Part shown: one piece after another, positions 18,732-28,923 of the stretch
Layout of the letters: every line of letters begins with the position of its first letter
How positions within the stretch are numbered: the first letter of the stretch is position 1
From: Rhizobium binae
Lineage (GTDB): Bacteria; Pseudomonadota; Alphaproteobacteria; Rhizobiales; Rhizobiaceae
NCBI RefSeq assembly: GCF_017357225.1
Contig: NZ_CP071604.1
Span: 1,615,001 to 1,679,000 of the forward strand
DNA: 64,000 nt
Reading direction: 5' to 3'
The notes under the pieces: model-generated
What the model was told of the DNA's origin: nothing
Database searches by the model: none
What the model saw: the letters and a program-made list of their open reading frames with translations, nothing else
Translations under genes and position numbers: made by a program

Positions 18732-19713
18732 ATGCGCTTGCGGAAGACGATATCGCTGGTGGCAGTGGCGGGCATCATGGCAGGCTGCACGTCGACAGGC
18801 GGTGTGCGCCAGCCTTCGGGGCCGGAAACGGTGGCGCCGGAAAAGGCGCTGGTTCTGCCGCCGCCGGGTGGCCCGTCGATCGTCAGCGTCGTCGAGAGCA
18901 AGCGTGGCAATGGTGTCGAACAGACAGTCTCGCTGTTTACGTCCTCCTCGGTGCCCGGCCAGAATTTTCTGAAGATCCAGTTTTTCGGCGCGTCCGGCGC
19001 CAATCCCGGAACGGGCAATGCCAGCTTCAGCATGATCAACGAGCGCGCTATTGCCGGCGAAATCGCCCGGGCTGTCCCCGGCGTGCCGATGGCTACCTCG
19101 GCGACCTTCCTGCAGAACGCCTATGGCCCATTCGGCTATGCCTCCGGCCGAAGCCGCGCTGGCGACCGCCTGTATCTTTGCCTGGCAACAGATCCGCTCG
19201 AGCGCGGCCGCCAATACGCAGGCCCGCAATTTCGGCATGATCCAGCTGCGTCTGCGCCTGTGTGATGCGCGCGCATCCGAGCGCCAGCTGCTCGGCATCG
19301 TCTACGGCTACACGATATCCGGCACCTTCGACGGCGTGATCTGGAACCCCTATGGCGCCCCGCCGCCCGCCGATGCGGCGCTCGGGCGTACCGGCGATCC
19401 GATCTATCCGGACGAGGGCGGGTATCGCGCCAGTCCGATGCCAATCGGCTATGAGCCGGCGCCAGCCGTGGTCCGCTTGCGGCGGACGGCTCAGCTTCGC
19501 AGCGCCCCGGGCGGGCAACCGGCGCGAGGCTCCGAACCGTTGCCGGCGCCCATCGGCCCGCGCGTGCCGCTGCCGGGCGAGGCGCCACAGACGAGCGCGG
19601 GGCCGGAGGCGGCGGCCGCGCCGTTGGAACAATCGGCAAGGGCGATCGGCGTCACCGTGCCCTCGCCGGACTGCATAGGCGACGCAGCCATGACGGCCGT
19701 CTGCCGGAGATAG
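18732..19713 (+). pseudogene. bcsN: Cellulose biosynthesis protein BcsN, interrupted by a frameshift
   Basis: The first frame (from ATG 18732) gives a lipoprotein-like N-terminus (AVAGIMAGCTSTGG, lipobox Cys ~17) and BcsN sequence to FGYASGRSRAGD (~19164). The BcsN continuation CIFAWQQIRS, RGMIQ/IQLRLRLCDA-type blocks and GYTISGTFDGVIWNPYG lie in the +1 frame and run to the stop at 19713. Dropping one C in GACCGCCTG near 19164-19172 would restore one ~326-residue protein. BcsN is a rhizobial accessory gene next to bcsA with unproven role. Either the copy is broken or the assembly has a 1-bp error; both halves are otherwise well preserved, which favours a recent event or an error. Confidence 0.78.
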
Positions 19714-19823
19714 AGCATGATGCCGACAAGTCTGAGCGGTTTTCGGACGACGTCATGCTCTCACTCTTTAATTTGGAACAGGATTCAGATTTTGGCCGAC
19801 CTCGCCTGAAATCATCCTGTTCT
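19712..19823. repeat. RIME-like double-palindrome element
   Basis: About 112 bp holding two adjacent large imperfect palindromes. The first runs from AGAGCATGATG to CGTCATGCTCT (19712-19762); the second from GGAACAGGAT to ATCCTGTTCT (~19775-19823). This size and layout match the Rhizobium intergenic mosaic element RIME1, scattered between genes in Rhizobium and Sinorhizobium. It overlaps the last bases of bcsN and separates it from bcsA. Only one copy was seen in this window. Confidence 0.72.
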
Positions 19824-19882
19824 ACCGAGCGTGCCCGGGGCGTCGGACGAATGCCTCGGCGAGCAACTTCGAAGGAACGTCG

Positions 19883-22075
19883 ATGCGCAAAGCCCGCAGC
19901 GTCTTCATATGGGCCCTGGTTTCGCTCTGCATGATCGTGCTGATCACCCTGCCGGTAAACCTGCAGACACAGCTCATCACCAGCATCTCGGTCGTCACGG
20001 TGATGGCGCTGATCAAGATCCTGAAGGGCGAGGGGACCTGGCGCCTGGTGGCGCTCGCTTTCGGCACGTCGATCGTGCTACGCTACGTCTATTGGCGTAC
20101 CACCAATACGCTGCCGCCGCTGAACCAGCCTGAGAATTTCATTCCCGGCCTGCTGCTCTATCTTGCCGAAATGTATAGCGTGGCGATGCTGGCCCTCAGC
20201 CTTTTCATCGTCGCCACACCGTTGCCGCCGCGCCCATCGCGAGCCGCCAATCCCGGGCGTTTGCCGCATGTCGACGTCTTCGTGCCCACCTACAACGAGG
20301 ATGCCGGCCTTCTCGGCAACACGCTGGCTGCCGCCAAGGCGATGGACTATCCGGCCGATAAACTGCATGTCTGGCTGCTCGACGATGGCGGCACCTTGCA
20401 GAAACGCAACTCCGGCAAATTGCTGGAAGCGCAGGCGTCGGCGGCCCGCCACATCGAACTGAAGCAGCTTTGCCAGGATCTTGACGTCACCTATCTCACG
20501 CGTGACCGCAACGAGCATGCCAAGGCGGGCAATCTCAACAATGGGATGAGACATTCTACCGGCGAACTCATCGCCGTCTTCGATGCGGACCACGCGCCGG
20601 CCCGCGACTTCCTGCTCGAGACGGTCGGCTATTTCGAAGACGATCCGAAGCTCTTCCTCGTCCAGACCCCGCACTTCTTCATCAATCCGGATCCGTTGGA
20701 GCGCAACCTGCGCACCTTTGACAAGATGCCGAGCGAGAACGAGATGTTTTACGGCATCATCCAGCGCGGCCTCGATAAATGGAATGCCGCCTTCTTCTGC
20801 GGTTCGGCCGCTGTGTTGAGCCGCAAGGCGCTCGAATCGCAGAACGGCTTTTCCGGCATCAGCATCACCGAGGATTGCGAGACGGCGCTGGCGCTGCATG
20901 GCAGCGGCTGGAACAGCATTTATGTCGACAAGCCGCTGATCGCCGGCCTGCAGCCGGCCACCTTCGCAAGCTTCATCGGCCAGCGCAGCCGCTGGGCGCA
21001 AGGCATGATGCAGATCCTGCGTTTCCGCTTCCCCCTGTTCAAACGCGGGCTGTCGATCCCGCAGCGCCTTTGCTACATGTCTTCCACGCTTTTCTGGCTC
21101 TTCCCGTTCCCGCGCACGATCTTTCTGTTTGCGCCGCTCTTCTACCTGTTCTTCGACCTGGAGATCTTCACCGCCTCCGGCGGCGAGTTCCTGGCCTATA
21201 CGCTTGCCTATATGCTCGTGAATCTGATGATGCAGAACTACCTCTACGGTTCGTTCCGCTGGCCCTGGATTTCCGAACTCTACGAATATGTCCAGACGGT
21301 CCATCTGCTGCCGGCTGTCGTCTCCGTCATGCTCAATCCGAGGAAGCCGACCTTCAAAGTCACCGCCAAGGACGAATCGATCGCCGTCAGCCGCCTGTCG
21401 GAAATCAGCCGTCCGTTCTTCATCATCTTTGCGGTGCAGATCATTGCGCTCGTCATCACCGCTTACAGGATTTATGCCGAGCCTTATAAGGCCGACGTCA
21501 CGCTCGTCGTCGGCGGATGGAATCTCGTCAACCTGATCATGGCCGGCTGTGCGTTGGGCGTCGTATCGGAACGCGGCGAGCGCGCCCTGTCCCGCCGCGT
21601 CCGCGTCAACCGGCGTTGTGACTTCGGCGCCAACGGCAAATGGTACGCGGCCTCGATCGAAGACGTTTCCGTCCATGGTGCCAGGCTTCACATCTTCAAC
21701 AAACAGCTGGATGAGATGATCGTCGGCGCCCCCGGCGAAATCCGCTTCCGGCCCTACAGCGGCGCCGAACTGGAAACCCTGCCGCTTATCGTCCGCAACA
21801 TCGAGCCGTCTGGCGATATCAGCAATGTCGGTTGCCAATACGTGCCGAAAAGTGCCCTCGACCATCGCCTGATCGCCGACCTGATGTTCGCCAATTCCGG
21901 CCAGTGGACCGAATTCCAGGCCTCGCGCCGCCGCAACCCCGGCCTGATCCGCGGCACCGTCTGGTTCGTCGGCATGGCGCTTTATCAGACCAGCCGCGGC
22001 CTCGTTTATCTTTTCCGCAGCATGCGGCCGGAGCGGGAGGCACAGCAGCAGGCGGCAAAGGTCAATGCCGGATGA
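19883..22075 (+). CDS. bcsA: Cellulose synthase catalytic subunit
   Basis: A 730-residue inner-membrane GT2 enzyme that polymerises UDP-glucose into beta-1,4-glucan. Hydrophobic helices flank the catalytic core. The core carries all signature residues: LLDDGG (~165-170), FDADH (233-237), SITEDCE (327-333) and QRSRW (367-371). A C-terminal PilZ domain (from ~575, SRRVRVNRRCDF then DVSVHGARL) binds cyclic di-GMP, so synthesis should be allosterically activated. It is ATGA-coupled to bcsB. Confidence 0.95.
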   Translation: MRKARSVFIWALVSLCMIVLITLPVNLQTQLITSISVVTVMALIKILKGEGTWRLVALAFGTSIVLRYVYWRTTNTLPPLNQPENFIPGLLLYLAEMYSVAMLALSLFIVATPLPPRPSRAANPGRLPHVDVFVPTYNEDAGLLGNTLAAAKAMDYPADKLHVWLLDDGGTLQKRNSGKLLEAQASAARHIELKQLCQDLDVTYLTRDRNEHAKAGNLNNGMRHSTGELIAVFDADHAPARDFLLETVGYFEDDPKLFLVQTPHFFINPDPLERNLRTFDKMPSENEMFYGIIQRGLDKWNAAFFCGSAAVLSRKALESQNGFSGISITEDCETALALHGSGWNSIYVDKPLIAGLQPATFASFIGQRSRWAQGMMQILRFRFPLFKRGLSIPQRLCYMSSTLFWLFPFPRTIFLFAPLFYLFFDLEIFTASGGEFLAYTLAYMLVNLMMQNYLYGSFRWPWISELYEYVQTVHLLPAVVSVMLNPRKPTFKVTAKDESIAVSRLSEISRPFFIIFAVQIIALVITAYRIYAEPYKADVTLVVGGWNLVNLIMAGCALGVVSERGERALSRRVRVNRRCDFGANGKWYAASIEDVSVHGARLHIFNKQLDEMIVGAPGEIRFRPYSGAELETLPLIVRNIEPSGDISNVGCQYVPKSALDHRLIADLMFANSGQWTEFQASRRRNPGLIRGTVWFVGMALYQTSRGLVYLFRSMRPEREAQQQAAKVNAG

Positions 22076-24519
22076 AAAGCATCGTCGCCGCCTCGTTACT
22101 CCTGCTGAACGCTTCTGCCTTCGCCCAGGCGCAGACCGCACCCTTCGACATGTCCGGCGAACGCCCGCCCGGCGCATCCGTTGCCCCGAGACCGACGCCG
22201 CCCGCTCCGCCCCCGTCGACAGCACCGGTGCCCGTCGCGCCTCGTGTGTCCGTAACACCCGCACCGGCGACACCGGCAGCGCCTACGCCCGTTCCTGCGC
22301 CGATCACTGTCCAGCCGCAGCCGGCGCCCCAGCCCGGCGCCGCAGCAAAAACCGACTCGCAGCCAAGGCCCCGCGATTTCAGGCATTATCTGGTGCCCTT
22401 TTCGAAATTCAGCCTCGGCGGCGAATACGACCACCGCTCATGGTCCGTCTATCTCACCCCCGAGCAGGCGGCGGCCAAGGCGAGTTTCACCTTCGCCTAT
22501 CAGAATTCGGTCGTCGTCGCGCCCGAGGCCTCGGCGCTGACCGTATATCTCAACAATCGCCCGATCGGCCAGCAGCGCGTCGGCTCGCCGGACGGCCCAT
22601 CGGCCGTCACGTTCGAGGTTCCCTCCGGCCTGCTGCAGCCGGGCGCCAACCTCGTCACCTTCCAGGCCGACCAGCGCCACCGCACCGATTGCAGCATTCA
22701 ATCCACTTATGAACTCTGGTCGAACATCGATCCGGCTGGAACCTATCTAAGCTTCGCCGGCAGGAATGCAGCGGAGCTCTCGAGCGCCGACTCAATCCGC
22801 GCCATCGGCGTCGACGGCACCGGACGGACGGAGTTCGATATCGTCGTCCCGGCGCTGGAGCAGCCCGGAACCACCCAGCCGCTGCTGCGGCTGGCGCAGG
22901 GCCTGTCGGTACTGAGCAGCATGCCGAACCAGAACTTTGCCTTCAACACCGCTTCGCTTCCGGCCGCCGGTCCAGGCAGGCTCGCCGTATTGGTCGGCAC
23001 GGCCGCGGAGCTGCGGCCGCTTTTTCCCAACTTGCCGTCCGGTGCCGAGAGTGCGCCGCTCGCCGCTTTCTTGACCGACCCGCGCAGCGGCTCGCCGGTG
23101 CTTCTCATCAGCGGCCCTTCCTGGCAGGCGGTCTCCTCGGCGATCGATACGATCGTCTCGCCGGTGGACAGGCCCGCCGATGTCCGCCGCGACGTGCTGA
23201 CCACCGAGCGCTGGAGCGCACCGAACGCGCCGCTGATCTTTTCCGATACCAGCATTCCTTTGTCCCAACTCGGCGTAAAAACCACCGAATTCTCCGGCCG
23301 CCGGTTCCGGACCAGCTTCAATGTCGCCGTGCCGGCGGATTTTTATGCCAATGCCTATGGCGAGGCGAAGGTGCTGCTCGACGCCGCCTATACCGATAAG
23401 GTTCTGCCGGGCAGCCACATCGATATCTACGTCAACGACAACATCGCCTCCACAGTGCCGCTCACCTCGACGACAGGCGGCATTCTGCGCCATCTGCCGA
23501 TCCGGGTGACGATGCGCCACTTCAAGCCGGGTCTGAACACCGTGGCGATCGAGGCGATCCTGACCACCAAGGGCGATGCCGCCTGCGCACCGGGCAGCAG
23601 CGCCGATGCCAATGCGCGCTTCGCCCTATTCGATACCTCCGAATTGCACATCCCGGATTTTGCCCGCGTCGGTCAGCGTCCGAATCTGGCCGCAATGGCA
23701 GGCACGGCCTATCCCTATAGTCGGGCCACCGAGCCGACACCGCTCTTCATCGACCGCACCGACGCCGACACGCTCTCGGCCGCAGCTACCCTGCTCGGCC
23801 AGATGGCGATCATGGCAGGCCATCCGATCGCCGTCGAAAGCGTGGCTTCGCCGAATACGATCGGCGATCGCGACGCCATTTTCATCGGCTCGATCTCACA
23901 GATGCCGACGACTGTCTTGACGCAGGCCAACGTCTCCACGGCGAGCCAGGCCTCGTGGCGTCCAGTGGTCGATACGCAGCCCGGCGTCGTGGATACCGGT
24001 GCTGCATTTGAGGAATGGAATTCCAAGGTTAGCGGGGGCCTGTTGCGCGGACAGATCACCGCCTTCCGCGACTGGCTGGGGCGCAATTTCGACATTTCCC
24101 GCAGTTCGCTGCAGTTCATCCCCGGCGCGGAAGAAGTCTTCACGCCGCCAAATCTGGCCACGCTGCTGGTTGCCCAGGGCTCCAGCCCCGCGGGCACCGG
24201 CGCATGGACCGTTGTGACGGCGCCTTCGTCGAAGGATCTGCGCGAGGGACTGGAGGTTCTGACTGCGCAGATGAATTGGCCACAGATATCTGGCCACATC
24301 ACCACCTATTCGAGCAAGACGGCGAAGATCGAGACTGTCCCCGTCACTCGCTTCGATTTCGTGCCGTCCACACCCTGGTCAATCTCCAACTATCGTCTGA
24401 TCGCCGCCAACTGGCTGTCGACCAACATTCTCTCCTACGCCTTTCTTCTCGTCGCCTTCCTGCTGCTGATCGGCATCACGACATCGCGCATGCTGAAAAA
24501 TCTGGGCCGGTCGCAATGA
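22072..24519 (+). CDS. bcsB: Cellulose synthase periplasmic subunit BcsB
   Basis: An 815-residue protein with a signal peptide (KSIVAASLLLLNASAFAQA), a Pro/Ala-rich linker (~30-95), a long periplasmic region with jelly-roll/CBM-like domains and one C-terminal membrane helix (TNILSYAFLLVAFLLLIGI, ~788-806). BcsB guides the growing glucan through the periplasm and its anchor is needed for BcsA activity. Conserved pieces include FSLGGEYDHRSW and QADQRHRTDCSIQSTYELW. Its start overlaps the bcsA stop and its own stop overlaps the bcsZ start. Confidence 0.93.
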   Translation: MKSIVAASLLLLNASAFAQAQTAPFDMSGERPPGASVAPRPTPPAPPPSTAPVPVAPRVSVTPAPATPAAPTPVPAPITVQPQPAPQPGAAAKTDSQPRPRDFRHYLVPFSKFSLGGEYDHRSWSVYLTPEQAAAKASFTFAYQNSVVVAPEASALTVYLNNRPIGQQRVGSPDGPSAVTFEVPSGLLQPGANLVTFQADQRHRTDCSIQSTYELWSNIDPAGTYLSFAGRNAAELSSADSIRAIGVDGTGRTEFDIVVPALEQPGTTQPLLRLAQGLSVLSSMPNQNFAFNTASLPAAGPGRLAVLVGTAAELRPLFPNLPSGAESAPLAAFLTDPRSGSPVLLISGPSWQAVSSAIDTIVSPVDRPADVRRDVLTTERWSAPNAPLIFSDTSIPLSQLGVKTTEFSGRRFRTSFNVAVPADFYANAYGEAKVLLDAAYTDKVLPGSHIDIYVNDNIASTVPLTSTTGGILRHLPIRVTMRHFKPGLNTVAIEAILTTKGDAACAPGSSADANARFALFDTSELHIPDFARVGQRPNLAAMAGTAYPYSRATEPTPLFIDRTDADTLSAAATLLGQMAIMAGHPIAVESVASPNTIGDRDAIFIGSISQMPTTVLTQANVSTASQASWRPVVDTQPGVVDTGAAFEEWNSKVSGGLLRGQITAFRDWLGRNFDISRSSLQFIPGAEEVFTPPNLATLLVAQGSSPAGTGAWTVVTAPSSKDLREGLEVLTAQMNWPQISGHITTYSSKTAKIETVPVTRFDFVPSTPWSISNYRLIAANWLSTNILSYAFLLVAFLLLIGITTSRMLKNLGRSQ

Positions 24520-25562
24520 TGTGGTGGCGCGCGCTCCTCATTGCGGCGACGGCCATGTTCGTCCCCGCAAGCCTGCCCGCCGCGGCGCAGCAGGCGATGG
24601 TCAATGCCGATGCGTGGTCCGCCTATAAGGCGAAGTTTCTCGATCCGAGCGGCCGCATCATCGATAACGGCAACGGCAATATCAGCCACAGCGAGGGGCA
24701 GGGCTATGGCATGCTGCTCGCCTATCTCTCGGCAAACCCCGCCGATTTCGAGCAGATCTGGTATTTTACCCGCACTGAACTCCTGTTGCGCGACGATGGC
24801 CTGGCCGTGTGGAAATGGGATCCGAACGTCAAGCCGCACGTGACCGACACCAACAACGCCACCGACGGCGATATGCTGATCGCCTATGCGCTGGCGCTTG
24901 CCGGCACGGCGTGGAACCGCAACGACTACATCCTGGCCGCCTCCCGCATGGCTGAGGCGCTGCTCGCCAAGGCAGTCGCGCTCTCGGCCGGCCAAATGCT
25001 GCTGCTGCCGGGGAGTGAAGGTTTTACCGCCGCCGACCGCAAGGACGGCCCCGTCGTCAACCCCTCCTACTGGATCTATGAGGCAATTCCCGTGATGGCC
25101 GCACTTGCCCCGTCGGATGCCTGGAAGCAGCTGTCGGATGATGGCGTTGCTTTGTTGAAGACGATGCAGTTCGGTCCGCGCAGGCTTCCTGCCGAATGGG
25201 TGAGCCTCAGTGGCCCGCCGCGGCCGGCGGAAGGTTTCGACGCCGAATTCGCCTATAACGCCCTTCGCATTCCGCTCTATCTCGCGCGTGGCGGCGTCGC
25301 AGACAAGGCGCTGTTGACCCGCCTGCGAAAGGGCATGTCGCAGGATGGCATCCCAGCCACCATCGATCTGACCACCGGCCGGCCGAAGACCTTGTTGTCC
25401 GACCCAGGTTATAGAATTGTTAACGATGTTGTGGCCTGTGTGGTCGACGGGACCAAGCTGCCGGTCTCGGCCCTGCAATTTGCACCCGCACTCTATTATC
25501 CGTCCACGCTTCAACTGCTGGGGCTGGCCTATATCGGGGAGAAGCATCCAGAGTGTCTGTGA
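24516..25562 (+). CDS. bcsZ: Endo-beta-1,4-glucanase of glycoside hydrolase family 8
   Basis: A 348-residue secreted GH8 cellulase (CelC/BcsZ). The signal peptide runs to about residue 25 (ASLPAAAQQ). The general acid is Glu60 in SHSEGQGYGMLLAY and the conserved Asp pair is in NATDGDMLIAYAL (117/119). In cellulose operons this enzyme edits nascent chains; in R. leguminosarum bv. trifolii the corresponding CelC2 also erodes root-hair wall. The start at the first of two tandem ATGs overlaps the bcsB stop. Confidence 0.93.
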   Translation: MMWWRALLIAATAMFVPASLPAAAQQAMVNADAWSAYKAKFLDPSGRIIDNGNGNISHSEGQGYGMLLAYLSANPADFEQIWYFTRTELLLRDDGLAVWKWDPNVKPHVTDTNNATDGDMLIAYALALAGTAWNRNDYILAASRMAEALLAKAVALSAGQMLLLPGSEGFTAADRKDGPVVNPSYWIYEAIPVMAALAPSDAWKQLSDDGVALLKTMQFGPRRLPAEWVSLSGPPRPAEGFDAEFAYNALRIPLYLARGGVADKALLTRLRKGMSQDGIPATIDLTTGRPKTLLSDPGYRIVNDVVACVVDGTKLPVSALQFAPALYYPSTLQLLGLAYIGEKHPECL

Positions 25563-27880
25563 AGTCTTCTCTCGTGGCGATTTCGGCGGCAGCCGTGGTG
25601 GCGACCCTCGTCACCGGGCTGAAGGATCGCGCCACTGTGCAGGAACGGTTCGGCATTCCCGCCGCCAAGCCGTCGCCGGAGCTGATGATGATGGGTCGCA
25701 TCAAGCCGGTTCCAGCCGGCAATCCCGACTTCAATGTCGAGGCCGTCGCCGACAAGATCGAGGCAATCACCTCTCCGCAGCCGCCCGCAACGGACACGCC
25801 TGAGCCGAACGTCGCAAAGGAGCCGCCTGCAGCACCGCAAGCCGAGGGATCTCAGACCGCCGGTCAATCAGCGCCGGTTCCTCCCGCGATCGTCACCGAG
25901 CCGCCGGCGCGGCAACAGACGGCAGCGCCGCCACAGCCTGACGTCGATGAAAGCGCGCTTCGCTATTTTGCCAGCCGCGGCGACAAAGTGCGCCTGCAGG
26001 CTGAAATCTCCCGCCTGCAGGCGCTCTATCCGAACTGGGTTCCGCCGGCCGATCCGCTCGCTGTGCCGCAAAACGGTGACAAACAGCTAGAAACCATGTG
26101 GAAACTCTATTCCGATGGACGTTATGCGGAACTGCGCAAGGCGATCGCCGACCGGCAGGCGGCCGATGCCGGGTGGCGGCCGCCGACCGATCTGCTCGAT
26201 CGGCTTGATGTCGCCGAGGCCCGCGCCCGTCTCGTCAACGCGTCCGATCTCAAGCAATATGGAACTGTGGTGGATATTGGCGCCGCGACGCCAAGCCTGC
26301 TGACCTGCAGCGAGGTCGATGTCCTCTGGCGCGTCGCCGAAGCCTTCGTTCGCACGCAGCGGTCGCAGCGCGGCCAGGATGCCTATGCCTATATACTGAA
26401 GAATTGTGGCGATCCGGCCGAACGGCGGGCGACGGTCGAAAAGGCCTCGACGCTGCTTGACTATCAGCCCATGCAGGCGCTGCTGGCGCTGGAGAAGCCC
26501 GCAGCCGACGGCGGCAGGGAGTTTGACGCGATCCGCGACAACCTCGCCCGACGCTTCGTGGCCGAGAGCAATGAGGATCCGAAGCTTGCCATCGCGCCGA
26601 GTTACGTCGCGCGCCTCGAAAAACTGGCCGAAAGCGAAGGTCTTGCCTCCGATGCGTTGCTGCTCGGCTGGTACCAGCTTCGCCGCAACAACCCTGCCGA
26701 TGCCGAGAAGTGGTTCCGCGCGGCCCGAGTCAAGGAGGAAACGGCAGTCGCTTCGCAAGGCCTGGCACTGGCGTTGATCGCTCGCAAGTCGCCTCAGGAG
26801 GCCGAGGATGTGATGTTCCGCTGGCGCGCCGATTCCGACGACGCGACATCGACCTATCTTGCCGCAACCGCCAATCTGATGGCGCTGCAGCCGCCCGCCG
26901 ATCTCACCGAAGAGGTGTTGCACCGCATCGCCACCGAGGTCATCGCCCGCAAATATGTGCCGACGGCGCAGCAGTTCGGCTGGTACGCACGCTCTCTCAA
27001 CCAGTTCCAGACCGCAGCGCGCTGGTTCGAAACCGCGCTTGCCTGGAAACCGGACGACGAACCGTCCGCCTATGGCCTTGCCGTCACCCGAGCGCAACTG
27101 AACGACCGCAAGGGCGTGCTCGACCTTCAGCGGGCCTGGGCCGGCCGGTCTGCGCGCATCGCCAATCTCGAAGGCACGCTGGTGTCGAATGACGGCGCGC
27201 CGCCGGCAAAGCCGCCGATGGCCCCGCGGCAGCCGGTTCAGCCGGCACAGCCGCCGCGGCCTCCGGCCGCTTCAACGCAGCCGGAGCCGGAAGACTCCGT
27301 TCGTGCCGGAAGGCCGGCGATGGAGACAGTGGCGGTCGAGCGCGGTCCGCGCCGGGCGCGGGGATGCTCGACGACAATCGACGCCGGCCAACTCGCACCG
27401 TCCGAGGCGCTGTCGCGCGGCTGGTGCCTGATGGAGATCAACCGGCCGATGGAGGCGATCCCTGCCTTTGAGACGGCGTTGCACAGCCCGGTCCGCAAGA
27501 TCCGCGAAGACGCCGCCTATGGCCAGAGCCTTGCATATCTGCGCGCCGGTCTTTCCAGCAATGCCGCCGTCGCGGCCACCAGGGCGCCGCAAAGCCGCCA
27601 GCGCGCTGCCGAACTGCAGGTGGCGATCCTCGCCGATCGTGCATTGGAGGCCTTCGACGCCGGCCGTTATCGCGAAACCCTCATCTATCTCGATCAGCGC
27701 GCCCAGCTGCAGCAGGAGCGCATCGATCTGATGGTGCTGCGCGGCTACAGCTATTTCAATCTGAAGATGTACGATGATGCGACGCGCATCTTCGAAGCCG
27801 CCGCTGCGACCGGCAATCGCGACGCCGCACGCGGCCTGGCCGATGTTCGCAACGTCACCCATCCCGACGTCAACGACTGA
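25553..27880 (+). CDS. TPR-rich periplasmic protein at the end of the cellulose operon
   Basis: A 775-residue protein starting with GTG inside the end of bcsZ (10-bp overlap). It has one N-terminal hydrophobic segment ([19 protein letters not shown]), a Pro/Ala-rich stretch (~75-130), then helical TPR/Sel1-like repeats to the C-terminus, with a second low-complexity Pro stretch near 545-585. It takes the place of BcsC but, unlike E. coli BcsC, has no recognisable C-terminal beta-barrel. It probably scaffolds the periplasmic cellulose complex; the outer-membrane pore must be elsewhere or different. Confidence 0.78.
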   Translation: MSVKSSLVAISAAAVVATLVTGLKDRATVQERFGIPAAKPSPELMMMGRIKPVPAGNPDFNVEAVADKIEAITSPQPPATDTPEPNVAKEPPAAPQAEGSQTAGQSAPVPPAIVTEPPARQQTAAPPQPDVDESALRYFASRGDKVRLQAEISRLQALYPNWVPPADPLAVPQNGDKQLETMWKLYSDGRYAELRKAIADRQAADAGWRPPTDLLDRLDVAEARARLVNASDLKQYGTVVDIGAATPSLLTCSEVDVLWRVAEAFVRTQRSQRGQDAYAYILKNCGDPAERRATVEKASTLLDYQPMQALLALEKPAADGGREFDAIRDNLARRFVAESNEDPKLAIAPSYVARLEKLAESEGLASDALLLGWYQLRRNNPADAEKWFRAARVKEETAVASQGLALALIARKSPQEAEDVMFRWRADSDDATSTYLAATANLMALQPPADLTEEVLHRIATEVIARKYVPTAQQFGWYARSLNQFQTAARWFETALAWKPDDEPSAYGLAVTRAQLNDRKGVLDLQRAWAGRSARIANLEGTLVSNDGAPPAKPPMAPRQPVQPAQPPRPPAASTQPEPEDSVRAGRPAMETVAVERGPRRARGCSTTIDAGQLAPSEALSRGWCLMEINRPMEAIPAFETALHSPVRKIREDAAYGQSLAYLRAGLSSNAAVAATRAPQSRQRAAELQVAILADRALEAFDAGRYRETLIYLDQRAQLQQERIDLMVLRGYSYFNLKMYDDATRIFEAAAATGNRDAARGLADVRNVTHPDVND

Positions 27881-27912
27881 CATTGACGCTGCCGCTGCTC
27901 TCGGCTACTCGC

Positions 27913-27969
<57 letters not shown>

Positions 27970-27995
27970 TGTCTCGCGCTCGCAAGGAAACACCC

Positions 27996-28664
27996 GTGTC
28001 CGCTCTCCACGACGTCCTCGACAGGTCTTATGATGCCTTCCTCTTCGATATGGACGGAACGCTGCTGAATTCCATTGCCGTCGTCGAGCGTGTCTGGAGC
28101 GAATGGGCAAGACGCCATGGCTTCGAGCCGGAGGTCTTCCTGAAGACGATCCACGGTATCCGTGCGTCCGACGTGATCCGCGGGCTCGGCCTGCCGGGGG
28201 TCGATCCGGCCCACGAGGCGGATCTGCTGCTTGCCGAGGAGATGGAAGATATCTCCGGTATCGTCGAGATCCCCGATTCCGTCCGCTTCCTGAACGCCAT
28301 CCCCGACGGCCGATGGGCGATCGTCACGTCGGCGCCGATCGAACTCGCCAGGCGCCGCATGGCCGCCGCCGGTATCCCGATGCCGAAGGTCATTGTCAGC
28401 GGTGGAGAGGTCAAATCGGGCAAGCCCAGCCCGGAGGGCTATCTGCTTGGCGCAAGCCGTCTCGGCGTCGATCCGGCGAGATGTCTCGTTTTCGAAGACG
28501 CCGTTGCCGGCATCCTGGCCGGTGAGGCGGCTGGCGCTGATGTCACCGTCATCACCGAAACTCACGCCACGCCGTTCGAAACGCCTCATTTCTCGATCAC
28601 CAACTATCAGGCGTGGCAGCCCCGAGAGACCGCCGAAGGCCGGCTGAAGATCGCCGCGATCTGA
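27996..28664 (+). CDS. HAD-IA family phosphatase
   Basis: A 222-residue haloacid dehalogenase-type hydrolase, probably a sugar-phosphate or glycerol-3-phosphate phosphatase. Motif I is [12 protein letters not shown] (~residues 14-25; nucleophile and acid Asp), motif II is IVTSAP (~109), motif III Lys is in [10 protein letters not shown] (~140), and motif IV is [14 protein letters not shown] 27996 was chosen for AAGGAAA 6 nt upstream and start of similarity; the open frame extends upstream through the 7-bp repeat. No adjacent partner indicates its substrate. Confidence 0.87.
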   Translation: MSALHDVLDRSYDAFLFDMDGTLLNSIAVVERVWSEWARRHGFEPEVFLKTIHGIRASDVIRGLGLPGVDPAHEADLLLAEEMEDISGIVEIPDSVRFLNAIPDGRWAIVTSAPIELARRRMAAAGIPMPKVIVSGGEVKSGKPSPEGYLLGASRLGVDPARCLVFEDAVAGILAGEAAGADVTVITETHATPFETPHFSITNYQAWQPRETAEGRLKIAAI

Positions 28665-28764
28665 TTGTCGCTAGCCGAACTGCTTCCTTTTTGTGGGAGG
28701 CCGGCTTTTTCCGCTTGCATTGGACGCGCTGAAAAACTAAACGAAGCAAGCCGTTTCGGCAGGT

Positions 28765-28841
<77 letters not shown>

Positions 28842-28923
28842 TTTATCCCCTTGAAATCCCAGTCAGAAATAGCAGATTTGGTTGTGAGCGCCGCGGGTGT
28901 GCCGCAAAGGCGAACGGGGGCCG

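Noticed and set aside
20078..22273. Minus-strand frame of 731 codons
   Set aside because: Antisense of bcsA and unlike any protein family; shadow frame.
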